64,000 nucleotides of DNA from Bemisia tabaci (Eukaryota; Arthropoda; Insecta; Hemiptera; Aleyrodidae), in assembly GCF_918797505.1 (NCBI RefSeq), contig NC_092800.1:33966263-34030262 (forward strand), given 5' to 3'. The position numbers and the translations under genes are program-made. A model generated the notes under the pieces. That model was not told where the DNA came from. It did no database searches and saw nothing but the letters and a program-made list of their open reading frames with translations. Of this stretch, positions 43,836-55,192 are shown piece after piece. Within the stretch, counting starts at the first letter, position 1, and each line of letters begins with the position of its first letter.

Positions 43836-43974
43836 GGACCATATTTTGCAATTAGGAATCACAATTTCGGCCTCGGTGTAGAAACGACGTAAATCCCATA
43901 ATTTTTCCTTTGCACATAATTATTTTAGGCATCAGCCCAATATTGTAGTTCCTAATTGCAAAATAACGTCCAAG
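43836..43974. mobile_element. Family I palindrome, copy 1
   Basis: ATGGACCATATTTTGCAATT then AGGAATCACAA pairs with GTAGTTCCTAATTGCAAAAT then AACGTCCA. About 139 bp. Confidence 0.75.
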
Positions 43975-44017
43975 AAAGATTAAATTAATGTTATTTCACT
44001 GAAACGACTATACATTG

Positions 44018-44153
44018 TGCAATTTGGAACAACAAATTCTGGCTCATCTGTAAAGACACTTACGTGCTTAGGGAGAGTAATCGTATATATGTTGTTTCCA
44101 AACGGAACCAGAAATTGCAGTTCCAAATTTCAAAATGCTGTCCAATTTGCTTC
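44018..44153. mobile_element. Family I palindrome, copy 2
   Basis: GTGCAATTTGGAACAACAAA then TTCTGG pairs with CCAGAAATTGCAGTTCCAAA then TTTCAAAATGCTGTCC. Lies 43 bases from copy 1. The best copy is at 58004-58143. Confidence 0.75.
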
Positions 44154-44176
44154 TCAAAATGCAGATCTCATCTTTG

Positions 44177-44599
44177 AATGGACCATTAGACGAAGTAAGA
44201 ATGATGACATCTTTATCTCATTCATTTCAAGTAGAAAATGTTGGACGCATCGAAAATTCCAAAATTCAATCCAAAAGTGAGACAGTAAATTTTTCCTATT
44301 CCTTTATTTAAACCTCCGAATAACGAAGAATTCAATACAACAAAATTCTCACCTGTCAAATCTGACAAAATTTTGGCACGTTTTATAACTAAATAATTTA
44401 TACTACATTTTTCTTGACGAGTCTCTGAGTTCCACGTAACACATAAAAAGAAAACTAGATTTGGTGAGTACTGTACATTTTCCTCAGAGGAACCGATTTA
44501 AACAGTAACTTTGGATTTGTGCAAGATGGGATGCGTAAAATCTTGATAGATAAACATACTTTGCAGCACTTTCATTCTTACCCTGTCTAAAAATCCATC
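44177..44599. mobile_element. Family P element, copy 2 (decayed)
   Basis: Left AATGGACCATTAGACGAAGT then AAGAAT; right ATTCTTACCCTGTCTAAAAA then TCCATCC. Both ends match P copy 1 with several changes; the interior is strongly diverged. Confidence 0.65.
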
Positions 44600-44932
44600 C
44601 TGCTAACCTACAAGAATTTATTTTTCACTTAAGGATCCGGTTTTTCCTCGATTTTGATCGATTTGGCGACAGTGTCGTGTATCAAGTAGGCGGTTCCCCG
44701 TCGGAAAAGGCCAAACGCAACCATTTATAACGAATCGTTGTCAAAGTTGAACTCGCGACTCAGAGCGCTCGTGAAGACTCGTTTGTGCTTATTTTTATTA
44801 TTAGTTATTCGTTTGATAAGACAAAAGAGGCTGCAAAACAAAATCCTCCGTTTTATTGCCGCTGTAATTATCATCAAACAGAGAGGCACAATTACCCCGG
44901 TTTTTCCGTTTTTCTCGCCCCGCTCTCCCGAG

Positions 44933-45094
44933 AAGTCGCGAGTCGTGAGGTCGATTTTCGATATTTCTCCATTTGAAGCTATGGTAAAGAATCGACTATT
45001 TAGGGGTTAGTTGCGAACACCCTGTTTATCGATCTTTTTCCATTGGTTTAAATTGCGGATCAATCGATATATCGCAAAGCACGCCACGCGGCTG
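44933..45094. mobile_element. Family A hAT-like MITE, copy 7
   Basis: Left end diverged (AAGTCGCGAGTCGTG), right end CACGCCACGCGGCTG, core GTTAGTTGCGAAC. Perfect 8-bp flanks CTCCCGAG at 44925-44932 and 45095-45102 prove the boundaries. Bases 44600-44924 hold nothing recognised. Confidence 0.9.
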
Positions 45095-45102
45095 CTCCCG
45101 AG

Positions 45103-45483
45103 GGCGCTGGAGGCACATTCCGAGCGAATAATTTATGAATTTGTCAGCGGGACTTACAGAATGAGAGAGGTCATCGCCACACTCATCAATCATTGTTGCC
45201 GTTAACGTTTCAAAATATTAAAACGATGGAAATTGCGGGAGCGATCGTCCCTCGAGAAATGTGCGTCGGGAAACAATGAAAAAAGCGTGGAAAAATGCGC
45301 AAAAAGTCCTCTCGCGCGAAAATATCGCCGCTCTATTTAAAAATTTAAAAACATTCCCTTCAGATAGAATATTTGGAAAAAAGGAATAATGACGTACTAC
45401 ATCATCCACTTATCAGTATCCCCAGGAAAAGGGGAAAGAGTTATAAAAATCTCAACATTGAGTTATTAATACAATAGCATAAA
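45103..45483. other. No gene seen
   Basis: No repeat partner or recognised frame. Confidence 0.4.
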
Positions 45484-45612
45484 ACGTCGCGCATATCTCG
45501 TCGACAGTCATCAACGTAAGGGCATATCTCGATTTCCGCATGAGCTCCAGAAAGCAGGGATTTACGTGTAAATTAGGGCTCACGGGGAAATCTAGATACA
45601 CCTTTACACCAG
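45484..45612. repeat. Family U relic
   Basis: CAACGTAAGGGCATATCTCG, then CATGAGCTCC, and on the other side GGGCTCACGGGGAAATCTAG then ATACACC echo the arms of U at 2591-2722. Confidence 0.5.
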
Positions 45613-48237
45613 TGGAGAGACAAGAGGAGCCTCCGACAAACATGTTTGAAGAAAAAACGTGTTAAAAATGTCAACCAAAGCCGGAAATGTGGCGGTTTCA
45701 ATTATGCTGTTCAAAAATTGAGGTTAGGTTAGCAAAGCAAATTTAAGAGTCAAACCTGTAAAGTTCAAGAAACGAAAAATCCGGATTATGCCGCAACTTT
45801 GCGCTATTGCCTCGAAAAAAAAACCTAGCCGTTCGTATCTTTTGGACCCAGGGGACATTTTTGGGTAGGAACCCTTAGATCCGATTTCTCACTCCAACAT
45901 TTTGAATATTTTCCCTCTGTGGAGTAAGGTCCCTTTTGCCAGGGAGGATCACATTTAAATTTTTGTGATGGTAGTTCCAAATCCATTTAAAGGGATAATA
46001 ATCTCATTTGGTGATTTAATATTGTAAAGCTGTGCTGAAAAGAATAAGTGCGTAGTCTTGTAGCGTCTAGGCCGAGCACCGCGACAGAACATTAACGATA
46101 AAGCGTCTGAATGTCGGAATACAACTATACCTACTCCATGGATGTCCCGGTTGCATACATGCGAGATTGAAGGCGTTTTGAACGCTGTCGGAGAAGTAGA
46201 CAAATCGAAGTAGAGCAAACACGGAAAATCGCCATTGTAAATGTACTTTCAGCGCTTCTCAATAATTATTTATTTAGTTTCTCTGTCATTAAAGGCTTAC
46301 AATTTTCATTTTTTATTTGCACTTTAAAATTGGACGTATGTATGCACAATGCACACTATACAACATACTTTAATCCAAAAGAACTATGATTCACGCAAAT
46401 CTAATGCACATAGTTTAGTTTGATTTAGTTTTAGGAGAATAATGGACATTTCTGACTGAAAATTCCTTGATATCTCCTCTGATGTCATGCAAAAACCAGA
46501 CAAATGTTGGACGAAAATTGCACAGGTACATTCTTGTGAAAAATCAAATGTTGCAACCTTGGAATGGAGTTATGTTTCTTCATTATGGAAACAACAAAAT
46601 GATGTCATTTATATTTGTGCCCTTTAATCGATGTCAATTCGAAACAAGCATACCTTTTTGAGAAGTTAATTCAGATTATCGCATTGTAAGATTTGTTATC
46701 CCTGTAAACATTTGAAGAGAAATAGTTCCTTAAGCACTTTAATTCGTACATTGCTTAGTAGCCCATCGAGATATAGGTAGTCCAGGCAATAGAGCTTAAA
46801 ATAGGCAGTTTGCGGGAAAGTTTAGTCGAACTAGCAATTATGGGCGGACTTTATGTTTTGTGGGTCGTAGAATCCGAACTTCGACTTGCCTGACAGATCC
46901 GACCCTCCTCCCGGCCGCCATTTTGAAAAAATGACTAAAATTTACGGGTTTTCCCCATTTTTCGCTCATAACTTTTTTTCTGTTCAAAATATCGAAAATC
47001 TCGCCACTTCTGTCGAAAGACGATTAAATTTGCAAGAGATTGGTATATACACCCTATTTACCTATAACACGCTATTTTTGCATTTAGTCATTGATATGCT
47101 TAAAAAGTTCGGAGAGTTTTACGGTGATCGCTTCGAGCGTAGAGCGGAGTCTGCTGGGTGTGACAAATTTTGAAATTCATCGAGTACCACGTCACATTAT
47201 CAATCTGGGCTGCGTGGTCGTTTGATCCGTGTCAAGTCAAGTCGTCTCACTCCACTTTCCTCTTCGGTGGCGGAAAATGGAAAAATCCGGGGGAAAATTC
47301 GAACAAGCGGGCGAGTCGATCCCTCACTCACGGCGAATCCCATGAATTTCAATTACACCGCCAGTATGCCTGTCAGTGATTTTCACCATTCTCCCTTTAT
47401 TCCCCCTGCAAATATTTCCTCTGTGAATCACATGTGCGTCGAGGTAAACCCCTTCTTATCTCCTCCGGCCGAACTTGCCGAAGGAGAGGAGTTGAGTAAT
47501 TTGGGTCAAAAGTATCACGTTTCAATTTTCGTGTCAGACGCTGTCTCTGTTGTGATTCAAAGGCAGTCAAGATAAATCAATCGTCTCCTAATAATAACTA
47601 AAAATATTGGAGAATTTTTTTTTCGTATTGACAAAAAAGACAATCTAATATCTCAAATCTTCTTGATAATCTTCTTCTTGGTCTTTAATTTAAATATAAT
47701 ATTTTGGTCCGGCGATTTCTTTCTTTTTCTTTTTTCTTAAAAGTTCGACGAAGTTTGACTCCGCTACAACTCTGCTTTGGAGTTTGGTTTGCTATTATTT
47801 GATTATATATATTTTTTTTAAATTGTCTATTTCTAACAGTATTCTATGCTTTTGTAATTATAATCTGACGTAAGTACCTCTTTATTTCATCACTTCAATG
47901 TCCTATTATATTTTCCTTATTTCTTCATTTTGACTCGTAGTAAGAAATTTCTCTATTAAGGCGGCACCACAGTTGCGTGTTTGTGATTACGTCGATAGAG
48001 TTTGTACAGCTTACCATACGTAGTGGGGTTCATGCGGGAATCAATTAGACTTCATTAGTCAATATCTTATCATTAATCTTCATTAGTCCTCAAGTAGACA
48101 TAAATTCTATGTAGAATATCCTTCTTTAGTAGGGTTATGGGTAAAAGGAACTGCGACAAATCAGGAGTAATTGCTCTTAACAGAGACGTGCAGATATCCC
48201 TCTCTCACCACGAGCTATGTCTTTCGTATTCATAGGC
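45613..48237. other. 2.6 kb without recognised features
   Basis: The longest repeat-free stretch in the window. Two TTAGG-like units at ~45721 (GAGGTTAGGTTAG) are too few to be telomeric. GC-richer at 46886-46930 and 47200-47580, with open frames that match nothing I recognise. Good target for homology search. Confidence 0.4.
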
Positions 48238-48370
48238 AGGGTGTCTACCACAACTGGCTGGTAAAAATTGAGTGGTTTTACAGTACTCTTTCAGTGCTTT
48301 TCCAAAAAATTCAGTACCTTGGAAGCAGAAAAATCCATTACTTTTTTGGTACCTTAAAACTGATTGTTGA
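48238..48370 (+). repeat. Family G fragment (left end)
   Basis: GCAGGGTGTCTACCACAACT, GGCTGGTAAAAATTGAG and TTCAGTACCTTGGAAGCAGA match the first half of G. The right half is absent. Confidence 0.7.
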
Positions 48371-48591
48371 TTTGAGATCCTATTATTGTGTTATATTTCT
48401 TGCCGCTTGTTTATTTTAAATTCTTCTATAAAAATTATTCATTTGTTAAATACAATCCTAGCTTGAGTACACTTAAACTATGCGGTCAAAACTGCAGTAG
48501 CGGCAAAGGAAAACAAACAATTAAGGCTAGCGAAAAGCAACATCAATATTCATCTTCCAGCGGATTGCAACGGCGCAACGATACAACTATT

Positions 48592-48690
48592 CGTACTCTC
48601 CGGAAAGCGTGAGGTATCACGCCACAATTGAAGGCGTTTTCAAAACTGCCATTTTCCCTGATCGGGATTTTTTGTCCTATTTTTTTTTCC
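48592..48690 (-). repeat. Family R fragment, reverse orientation
   Basis: CGCAACGATACAACTATTCG, TCCGGAAAGCGTGAGGTATC and GAAGGCGTTTTCAAAA are the complement of phrases in the 29041-29660 duplication. Confidence 0.7.
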
Positions 48691-49134
48691 TTATTTCTGC
48701 GCTTTTCTCAAAGGAGTCGACCGATTCCGCATTTAACCCCGCTGCACCACGATTAATCACCGAAGGAAACGCGGGTTTTCCTTCCGCCAAGAGCGGCAAC
48801 TCGCGACCCGATTCAGGGGATCCGGAAGAGGACGCGATTGAAAAAACGAATAAGCGACGGGTTTGAGAGAGGGGCGGGCGAGATGGGAATATGAAATAAA
48901 TATGGGCCGGGGGTGCGAGTCGCGGGGTCATGTGGCGCCACCGCAAGGAGCGGGTGGCGCCCTCGTCCCACCCCCTCCCCCCCCTAAACAAACGAGAGGT
49001 ACACTCACCCCTTCCGCAGAGGCCCCGTCCGAGAGGGGCGTTGAAGAATTGGAAGTGCCTCCGAAGCCCTTAATTACGAACAGTGTTGTCGGATTGACGC
49101 CTAGGGTCGAGGTATCTCCAGAATTTAGGGAGAC
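48691..49134. other. GC-rich island
   Basis: GC-rich with a CCCCCTCCCCCCCC patch; open frames on both strands, none recognised. Confidence 0.4.
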
Positions 49135-49170
49135 TCCACTAAAAAAACAATCACTTAAAAAAAGTGAAGC

Positions 49171-49337
49171 TGATTTAACATTCTGGATGTAAAAAAAAGT
49201 GTGCGAGAACTTATAAGTGCTGAATTACCTACCACCGAAGTTAGTTTTGCATCTTGGTATTGTTAAAGTACTGTAGCGGGTAATACAGTATTTCCTAAGT
49301 TCTCGCACACTTTTTTTACATCCAGAATGTTAAATCA
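49171..49337. mobile_element. Family V palindrome
   Basis: Arms of ~42 bp: TGATTTAACATTCTGGATGT then AAAAAAAAGTGTGCGAG on the left, CTCGCACACTTTTTTTACAT then CCAGAATGTTAAATCA on the right. Poorer pairing may extend outward (CACTTAAAAAAAGTGAAGC). Confidence 0.8.
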
Positions 49338-49484
49338 ACTTAATTTTTTTTTTCGGTGATGTTACATTTACAACATGAAAAAATTAAGTTCTGTTTTAAA
49401 CATTTTGTTGACGTTGTTGTTACAATTAAAAACAAAATATACTATAATTTATGTTTTTTAATATGCAATTTGGAGTTATTTTTC

Positions 49485-49850
49485 CATTTAGAGAAGAATT
49501 TATTAAACTTGCAGAAAATTTCTTCTAAATGAGATTTTTTCCTCGCTCAAAGAAAATAAAATTTTGCATCGATGAAGAAGTTACATTTTTTTAAAGAAAG
49601 GAAACTTTGATAGAATTGAAAAAAATTTCTTCAACACAAAAAAAGTTCTTGGCGTCATTTTTTTTTTTTTCATTTAGAGAAAAATTTACTGAATTTGCAG
49701 AAAATTCCGCATGGTGGGATTTTTTCCTCACTCAAAGAAAATGAAATTTTTCATCGACGAACGAGTAACATTTTTTAAAGAAAGGAAACTTCGATGGAAT
49801 TGAAACAAATTACTTTGACTCAAAAAAAGTTCTTGAAGTAAACTTAATTT
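49485..49850 (+). repeat. ~185-bp tandem duplication
   Basis: CATTTAGAGAA at 49485 and 49671 begins two direct copies running to AAAAAAAGTTCTTG (49638 and 49822). Copies differ at many positions, so it is old. Confidence 0.8.
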
Positions 49851-50508
49851 TTCTTTATATAAAAAAGAATGCGGTGCGAAATAAATTATTTTAAGTTAAG
49901 GACTTTTTTCTTTTCCCTCTTTTTCTTAAATTGTGGGAAAAAATCCTGAAAAATTTTTCAGTCTGGGATATTCAGCTAGTCCTAGAGGACTGACATTCCC
50001 GCATAGCGACCCCGACTGTTTCTTCCAAAGTATTACTATTTCGCAACAATGATTTGGCAACAATGAGTAAATAATTAAATCGAGATCTGCTGAAACAAGA
50101 CAAGCGATGATTTTGAATTATGGAAGTCCTCGGTATGTTTCAAATTTTGATGAGAAAAAACTTGAAAGGAATTTTAATTCTTGCCCCACACATCGCTAAC
50201 CACAATTTTTAAGCGACGATGACAAAATCGGAGATTTTGTGCGGAAAAGGCGTTCATCCGAGGTCTTCCCGAGGCGCATTGTTTTCTCACACTAACTTCT
50301 TGTGGGACCTCGCAGCTTATGAAAATATTATGATGAGAGATAGGGATTTTGGGGGCTAATTTTATCTCGAGCAGCAACAAAGGGCGACGGGGGTGGGGGG
50401 CTTAATTTTCGTAGCGGAAGAATCAATGCGTGGCCCTTCTCCCTTCGTTTCCGATAAAATTAGAGGCGATGAAAATCACAGCCATGGATGCTCTTCCCTC
50501 CGACTTTT
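49851..50508. other. No gene seen
   Basis: Nothing recognised; T-rich patch at 49905-49930. Confidence 0.4.
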
Positions 50509-50686
50509 GGGCTGTCCCTAAATTACGTAAAGCACTTTTACGGCATTTTTTACCTCGCCCCCTCTTTCCTTGTAACACTTTTGTGACGTATAGGTCCCCA
50601 TCATTTAACACGTAATGACAAAATGGCGTAACGCTATCCTCGACCCCCCTCCCTCTAGTGCGTTACACAATTTAGGGAAGGTCCCT
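50509..50686. mobile_element. Family J palindromic MITE
   Basis: GGGCTGTCCCTAAATTACGT then AAAGCAC pairs with GTGCGTTACACAATTTAGGG then AAGGTCCCT. About 178 bp. Confidence 0.75.
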
Positions 50687-50939
50687 CTTTTGAAAACGAG
50701 GGAGATTAGGCGAATCTAGCTATCTGCAGCAGAGTGGGTGATTTTTTCTTCTTCATATATTCGTGATTGGAAAAAGGGATCTTCGTTCACTCATAAACCT
50801 CAACAGTATAAAACGTATTCATGGTTACTCTTTACACTGCTTCTTCCCTTACGGACGCTCCCAATGTTACGTTGTGATTACGGGAGGTTTAAGAAAGCCT
50901 TAAATATGGCAAAAACATTTAAAACTTATCCGAAAGAGT

Positions 50940-50984
50940 TAGGGGCCGTACCTAAATTACGTAACGCACTTTTTCGGGGTTTTT
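50940..50984 (+). repeat. Family J fragment
   Basis: AGGGGCCGTACCTAAATTAC then GTAACGCACTTTTTCGGGG is a single J end, 250 bases from the full copy. Confidence 0.7.
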
Positions 50985-50995
50985 GAACTGTATAC

Positions 50996-51117
50996 GGACG
51001 TGTTTCTGCCAAACGGAACTATGTGCACTAAGACAGGAGCCCTGGGATTCATTAGAATATTTGTATAACGGGACTCACGTCATAATGCACATAGTTCCGT
51101 TTGGCAGAAATACGTCC
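50996..51117. mobile_element. Family F palindromic MITE, copy 2
   Basis: 122 bp, GGACGTGTTTCTGCC to GGCAGAAATACGTCC; inner GCACTAAGACAGGAGCCC and GGGACTCACGTCATAATGC pair. Confidence 0.85.
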
Positions 51118-51667
51118 ATTTATAACTGCTGTATTCCCTTCAATTGACCAAAATTCTGAAACTCTTCACCTCTCTTAATTTAAAAATCTAAATTTTCGTA
51201 CATACACCCATTTTCAAAATTCTCTGTAAAGACGTCAACAGCCTGTGACGCTGAATGTATTAAAATATATTACTAACTAACTAACTATAGTCTCTATAAA
51301 ACGCAATGTTGCAATGATGTAACGAAAAAATCACCTCCAATCCCTTGTAAAATTTCAGGCTACGCTACATTTGGCAAGGCGGCGTAATTTCACGAATTTG
51401 ATTCCCGAGGGAACGGGGGCCGGAGACGCTGGACGAGCGGTGGGAGAATGCAAGAAGTGAAGTGTTTCATTTGACACTTGGCCGAATACTCCCGTTCAAC
51501 GGCGGCCGAACTCCCGTCTCTTTAAATTCCTCGAGGATTCCGGCTCCATTTCCTTGTCCGATCCCCCTTCATCCTTTCGGCTCGATTCGGGGACTCAGGA
51601 ACTCGGTCCAGTCGCCGTTTGACCTGAATTCCTCCCTCATCCTCGGCTTCCCGCATCGTTACCGACG
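51118..51667. other. GC-rich island
   Basis: AT-rich to 51400, then GC-rich to 51667 (GGGAACGGGGGCCGGAGACG). No gene recognised. Confidence 0.4.
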
Positions 51668-52225
51668 CACGATGGATCGAATCAATAGGAAAATTCGGAC
51701 AAAATTTGGCAACTTGAAACGCTCATAACTCCGTTTATACAAAATTTTGAGGTTGTAAAAAAGGCTCCATCGGTTTCCTCGTGAAATTATCTTCTAGAGG
51801 CACCCCTCATAATTAGAAATGTGACAAAATAAACATCAAAATTTGCAGTTTTGGCAGAGAAAAGAGACCCTTCACTAGCATCTTGGCCATGGTGGCAGCT
51901 TTTACTTTTGGGACTCCAGCGTTCTACTGTTGACTTACCTACATGGTTGATGTTCAACAACGTGTTGGCAGTTTTGTTTTGCAAAGAAGCCGAAAATGGC
52001 CGAACTTTGGGAAACTTGTCTAGCTCATGACGTCACCCAAAGCTCATCATCCACCATGTAGGTAGGTCAACAGCCGAAATTAGGGTGATGACTGTTGCTC
52101 CCTTATAATTGTTCATGAGAAACTGTTGAATCCCCGAAAGTGAAAGCTTCTACCTGCCGCCAAGAGGCCAGTGGAGGGTCTCTTGTCTCTGAGTTTTGGT
52201 CTAAAAGTCAAAAGAGAATTTGCAG
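51668..52225 (+). repeat. Family M repeat, copy 2, split by family L
   Basis: GATGGATCGAATCAATAGGA to TTGCAGTTTTGG, then interrupted by L at 51855-52191, resuming AGTTTTGGTCTAAAAGTC. Copy 3 reads GCAGTTTTAGTCAAAAAGTC without a break. Confidence 0.78.
51855..52191. mobile_element. Family L hAT-like MITE, copy 2
   Basis: 337 bp, CAGAGAAAAGAGACCC to GGGTCTCTTGTCTCTG, in the same family as 41371-41716. Perfect 8-bp flanks AGTTTTGG at 51847-51854 and 52192-52199. Confidence 0.9.
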
Positions 52226-52539
52226 GTGTCTGAAATTTGATGAATTTCGTGTCCAACTGGAAACTACTGAGTGAACTGAACACGAGGATACCCTTGATTC
52301 ATGAATTGAACAATTATTGGAGAAGATATGACAAAATGATCTAATGATCTAATCTACTAAAATACATGTGTTTAAATGGAAATGCCACCAGATGACGTCA
52401 CTAGGTGATGCATTTTCTCACTTTTAAATATATTTTTATAATATTTCCTACATCAGAGAAAAATTGTAAAAAATACTGTGAGATCAGCTCTGTAAGCACT
52501 GTCAGATGAAGCAATAAGAAATTTGCATGCAAATTCCCT
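52226..52539. other. No gene seen
   Basis: Nothing recognised. Confidence 0.4.
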
Positions 52540-52700
52540 ATTTTGAGGTTCCAAAAGTGGTTCCATTGGTTTCTTCGTGGAATTTTCATTCAGATGCACC
52601 CCTAAAAATTTAAAATGTGACGAATTAAACATCAGAATTAGCAGTTTTAGTCAAAAAGTCAACGTCCGACCTCTCCGATTAACTCAGTCCACTGTGCGGC
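52540..52700 (+). repeat. Family M repeat, copy 3 (uninterrupted part)
   Basis: GGTTTCTTCGTGGAATTTTC, AAAATGTGACGAATTAAACA and GCAGTTTTAGTCAAAAAGTC, ending ACTCAGTCCACTGTGCGGCG. It supplies empty-site versions of both the D and L insertions. Confidence 0.75.
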
Positions 52701-52972
52701 GCGCCGTCCAGAAACGTTACTCACGCCTCTCATCACGTCAAAGCTCGCGGCAGTCGGTCGGGGTATTTTTCGAGTGAGGGGCTCGAAGATTTCAGCCTTT
52801 GCGGACGTTTAGCGGTAATTGAGGAGTCTTTTGAGACCACTATGTATGGCGAAATTTCTAATTCGAAAGGAACGAGTCTGAAAGGTTTGAATGCTTCTTG
52901 GAGAGGACCTTTATTGCGGGATTGTACACGGGACTGATTGGCTCAGCCGTCTGCGGTTACGGGGCTTTCAAG

Positions 52973-53305
52973 ATCCAATGGACTGCATTTTGCAATAAGG
53001 AGCAACCTACTAATTACAGTTTTAGTGAAAGGGTGGCGACAGGTTTTAGACGGAAAGGATCGCATTTAGCAAAAGGGAACCAGCGTGATTACAGTGTTTT
53101 CAAAATCGAGCAACTTCTTCTTTTTTTTAAAAAAAATACTTAATATATATACAATATTAAAATTTACACAATTATTTCCCATTAAAAATAACGCTTTTTT
53201 GGTGGGATAAAGAAACTAGTCGCTATTTTGAGAGATTTTTTAGACTATTATGAAGAAGCAACATTTTAACAACACTGTGATTGCACTGTTTCCTTTATGA
53301 ACAAG
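52973..53305. mobile_element. Family I end followed by family H copy 4
   Basis: ATGGACTGCATTTTGCAATA (52978) is a single I end. From about 53056, GATCGCATTTAGCAAAAGGG then AACCAGCGTGATTACAG starts an H element that ends CTGTGATTGCACTGTTTCCT. Inner pair GAGCAACTTCTTC / GAAGAAGCAAC. Confidence 0.65.
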
Positions 53306-53519
53306 AGTTCTTGGCAGCATCAAAGCGTTTTTCTCCTATGGTTTGCATCCCTGCCGATCTGCTTGAAAAAGTTGACGAAATTCACTTGCGAAAATTCGCC
53401 TTCGGAGGTGAAAATTCCTCTCTTAACAACCACAGAAGTGAACGTGATACTGTCTATACACTGAAGTGTCCTCCTGTGCAGGTACCAAGACATCGCAAGT
53501 AACTATTGTTGTTCCTCAG

Positions 53520-53683
53520 CAGTTGCGTGGCGTGCTTTGCGATATATCGATTGATACACCACTCAAACCTATGAAAAAATATCGATTATCAGGGTGTTCG
53601 CAGAGAACACCTTAGTAATCGATTCTTTACAATAGTTTCAAATGGCAAGATATCGATAATCGATTATTCACGCTTCGCCACTG
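53520..53683. mobile_element. Family A hAT-like MITE, copy 8
   Basis: 164 bp, CAGTTGCGTGGCGTG to CACGCTTCGCCACTG, core GTTCGCAGAGAAC. Perfect 8-bp flanks TTCCTCAG at 53512-53519 and 53684-53691. Confidence 0.92.
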
Positions 53684-53691
53684 TTCCTCAG

Positions 53692-54989
53692 CCACTCACA
53701 TTGCCTACTTAGGTCATTGAAGGTAACCTAGCAGATTCAGCGCTTGACAAAGGATAATGTGCTTAAGTTCGCGTGTGAAACCTGATAAAAGTTCACAGTG
53801 TAACGCGCAACTACTGCTGCTTTAAAGCCAATCACATTGCATAATCAAATTTTAGGAGGCGATTTGGTCAGAGTGCAAAATGATGTAAACACTATAATTT
53901 GGCCGCATTAAGCAAAAGGGAACTAAGCCAGGTCAACTTGGACTCAGTCCAATTAATAGTTTCCAACTTTCCCGACAGCCACTAAGCCGATTGAAAGTGG
54001 CCAAACTGCTTCAAAAAAATGAGGCCCCCTAGGGTAGTCAAATTGTCTAATCAGGCTCCAGGAATTTGACAATTTTTTGGGTCTTCTTTTTTCCTTGCTG
54101 AGCTACCAGGTTACACATTCGCTAAATTTTCTTGTAAGAATTGGAGAGTTTCTCACAAAAGAGCGCTGTTTTGTGAAATGGTCGGATTTTTTTCTTTCGA
54201 GACCAGCTTGAGACCAGGTGTGAACCAATTGTTCTGACCGAAAGCGTCTTTTTTGCGTTCGTAGCACTTTCCCATAAAAAAAGAAAAAGATGAAGAAGTG
54301 AGTAATTTCATGGGTTCAGGCTTATGGACCCTGATAAAATGTACACATACTTGATTGTTGATTCGACTGGTTAAGCTGTCAGGCAGGAAAGCGAACTGAA
54401 CCGGAAACCACCCTAACCAGAATTCCGAAAATCGGAGGATTTCAGTGGACATTGAATCCGGCACCTCGGATCGGATTATTGAATTCGTTATCGAATGACC
54501 TTGATCGATAGATAGCATTGCTGAGATAGGGATTTATCGATCAAAAGCATTCGATAAAGATTCAACACTCAGCCTGTTGGGCCTGGAGGCGGGTTCCGAA
54601 TCGATTCCGCTTGATGCAGAAAGCATTTATACTTTGAAATCCTTTATGAGCTATCTGCACTTAGAGACCTAATCTTAAAGTTTATCAATCCTTCTTGTGT
54701 CCATTTTTTTTACATAACTTCTTGGTTCAATATTGTATTAGGCTAATTAATTTATGAAATATTTCGGCACCTGAAACGAATTTTTTATGAATTTTTAGCC
54801 TTTTATGAACAAACAACCAAACTTCTCTGGATACTTTTGAAATTTATGCGACCAGGAAAAGATAAATCCTTGGGACAAAAATGAAACCATTTCGTAACTG
54901 AAACCAGGCTGTGACTGATGACTATGATCGGAATAAAGACCTTCGAGAGACCAACCGAGTCAAAATTTACTCGAGTTTGGAGCCCTCGA
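53692..54989. other. 1.3 kb, H-like scrap only
   Basis: GGCCGCATTAAGCAAAAGGG then AACTAAGCC at 53902 is one H end. An ATCGAT-rich patch is at 54495-54560. No gene recognised. Confidence 0.5.
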
Positions 54990-55192
54990 CGAAAAAATTA
55001 AATTGCTGATTTAACAATTTTGTAGTTAAAAAAAAGAGACTGCAATGTTTCAATGTAGATTTTACAAAAAATGCTACTTCAATTACGACGGTTATTAATT
55101 CAGCATTCCACTATTATAAAATGTAAATTTGATACATTGCAGTCGCTTTTTTAACGACTGAATTAACTGAATCAGCAATCCATTTTTTTCCG
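54990..55192. mobile_element. Family X palindrome
   Basis: AAATTGCTGATTTAAC, AGTTAAAAAAAAGAGACTGC and AATGT on the left pair with ACATTGCAGTCGCTTTTTTA, then ATTAACTGAATCAGCAATCC on the right. Single copy here. Confidence 0.7.

Noticed and set aside
45721..45733. GAGGTTAGGTTAG, resembling the insect telomere repeat TTAGG
   Set aside because: Only two units; chance or trivial.
47222..47575. 117-codon frame in GC-richer sequence
   Set aside because: No domain recognised and a second frame is open over the same bases; left as unannotated sequence.
48863..49192. 109-codon Pro-rich frame
   Set aside because: Runs from a GC island into the V palindrome; the Pro run is a C-rich patch.
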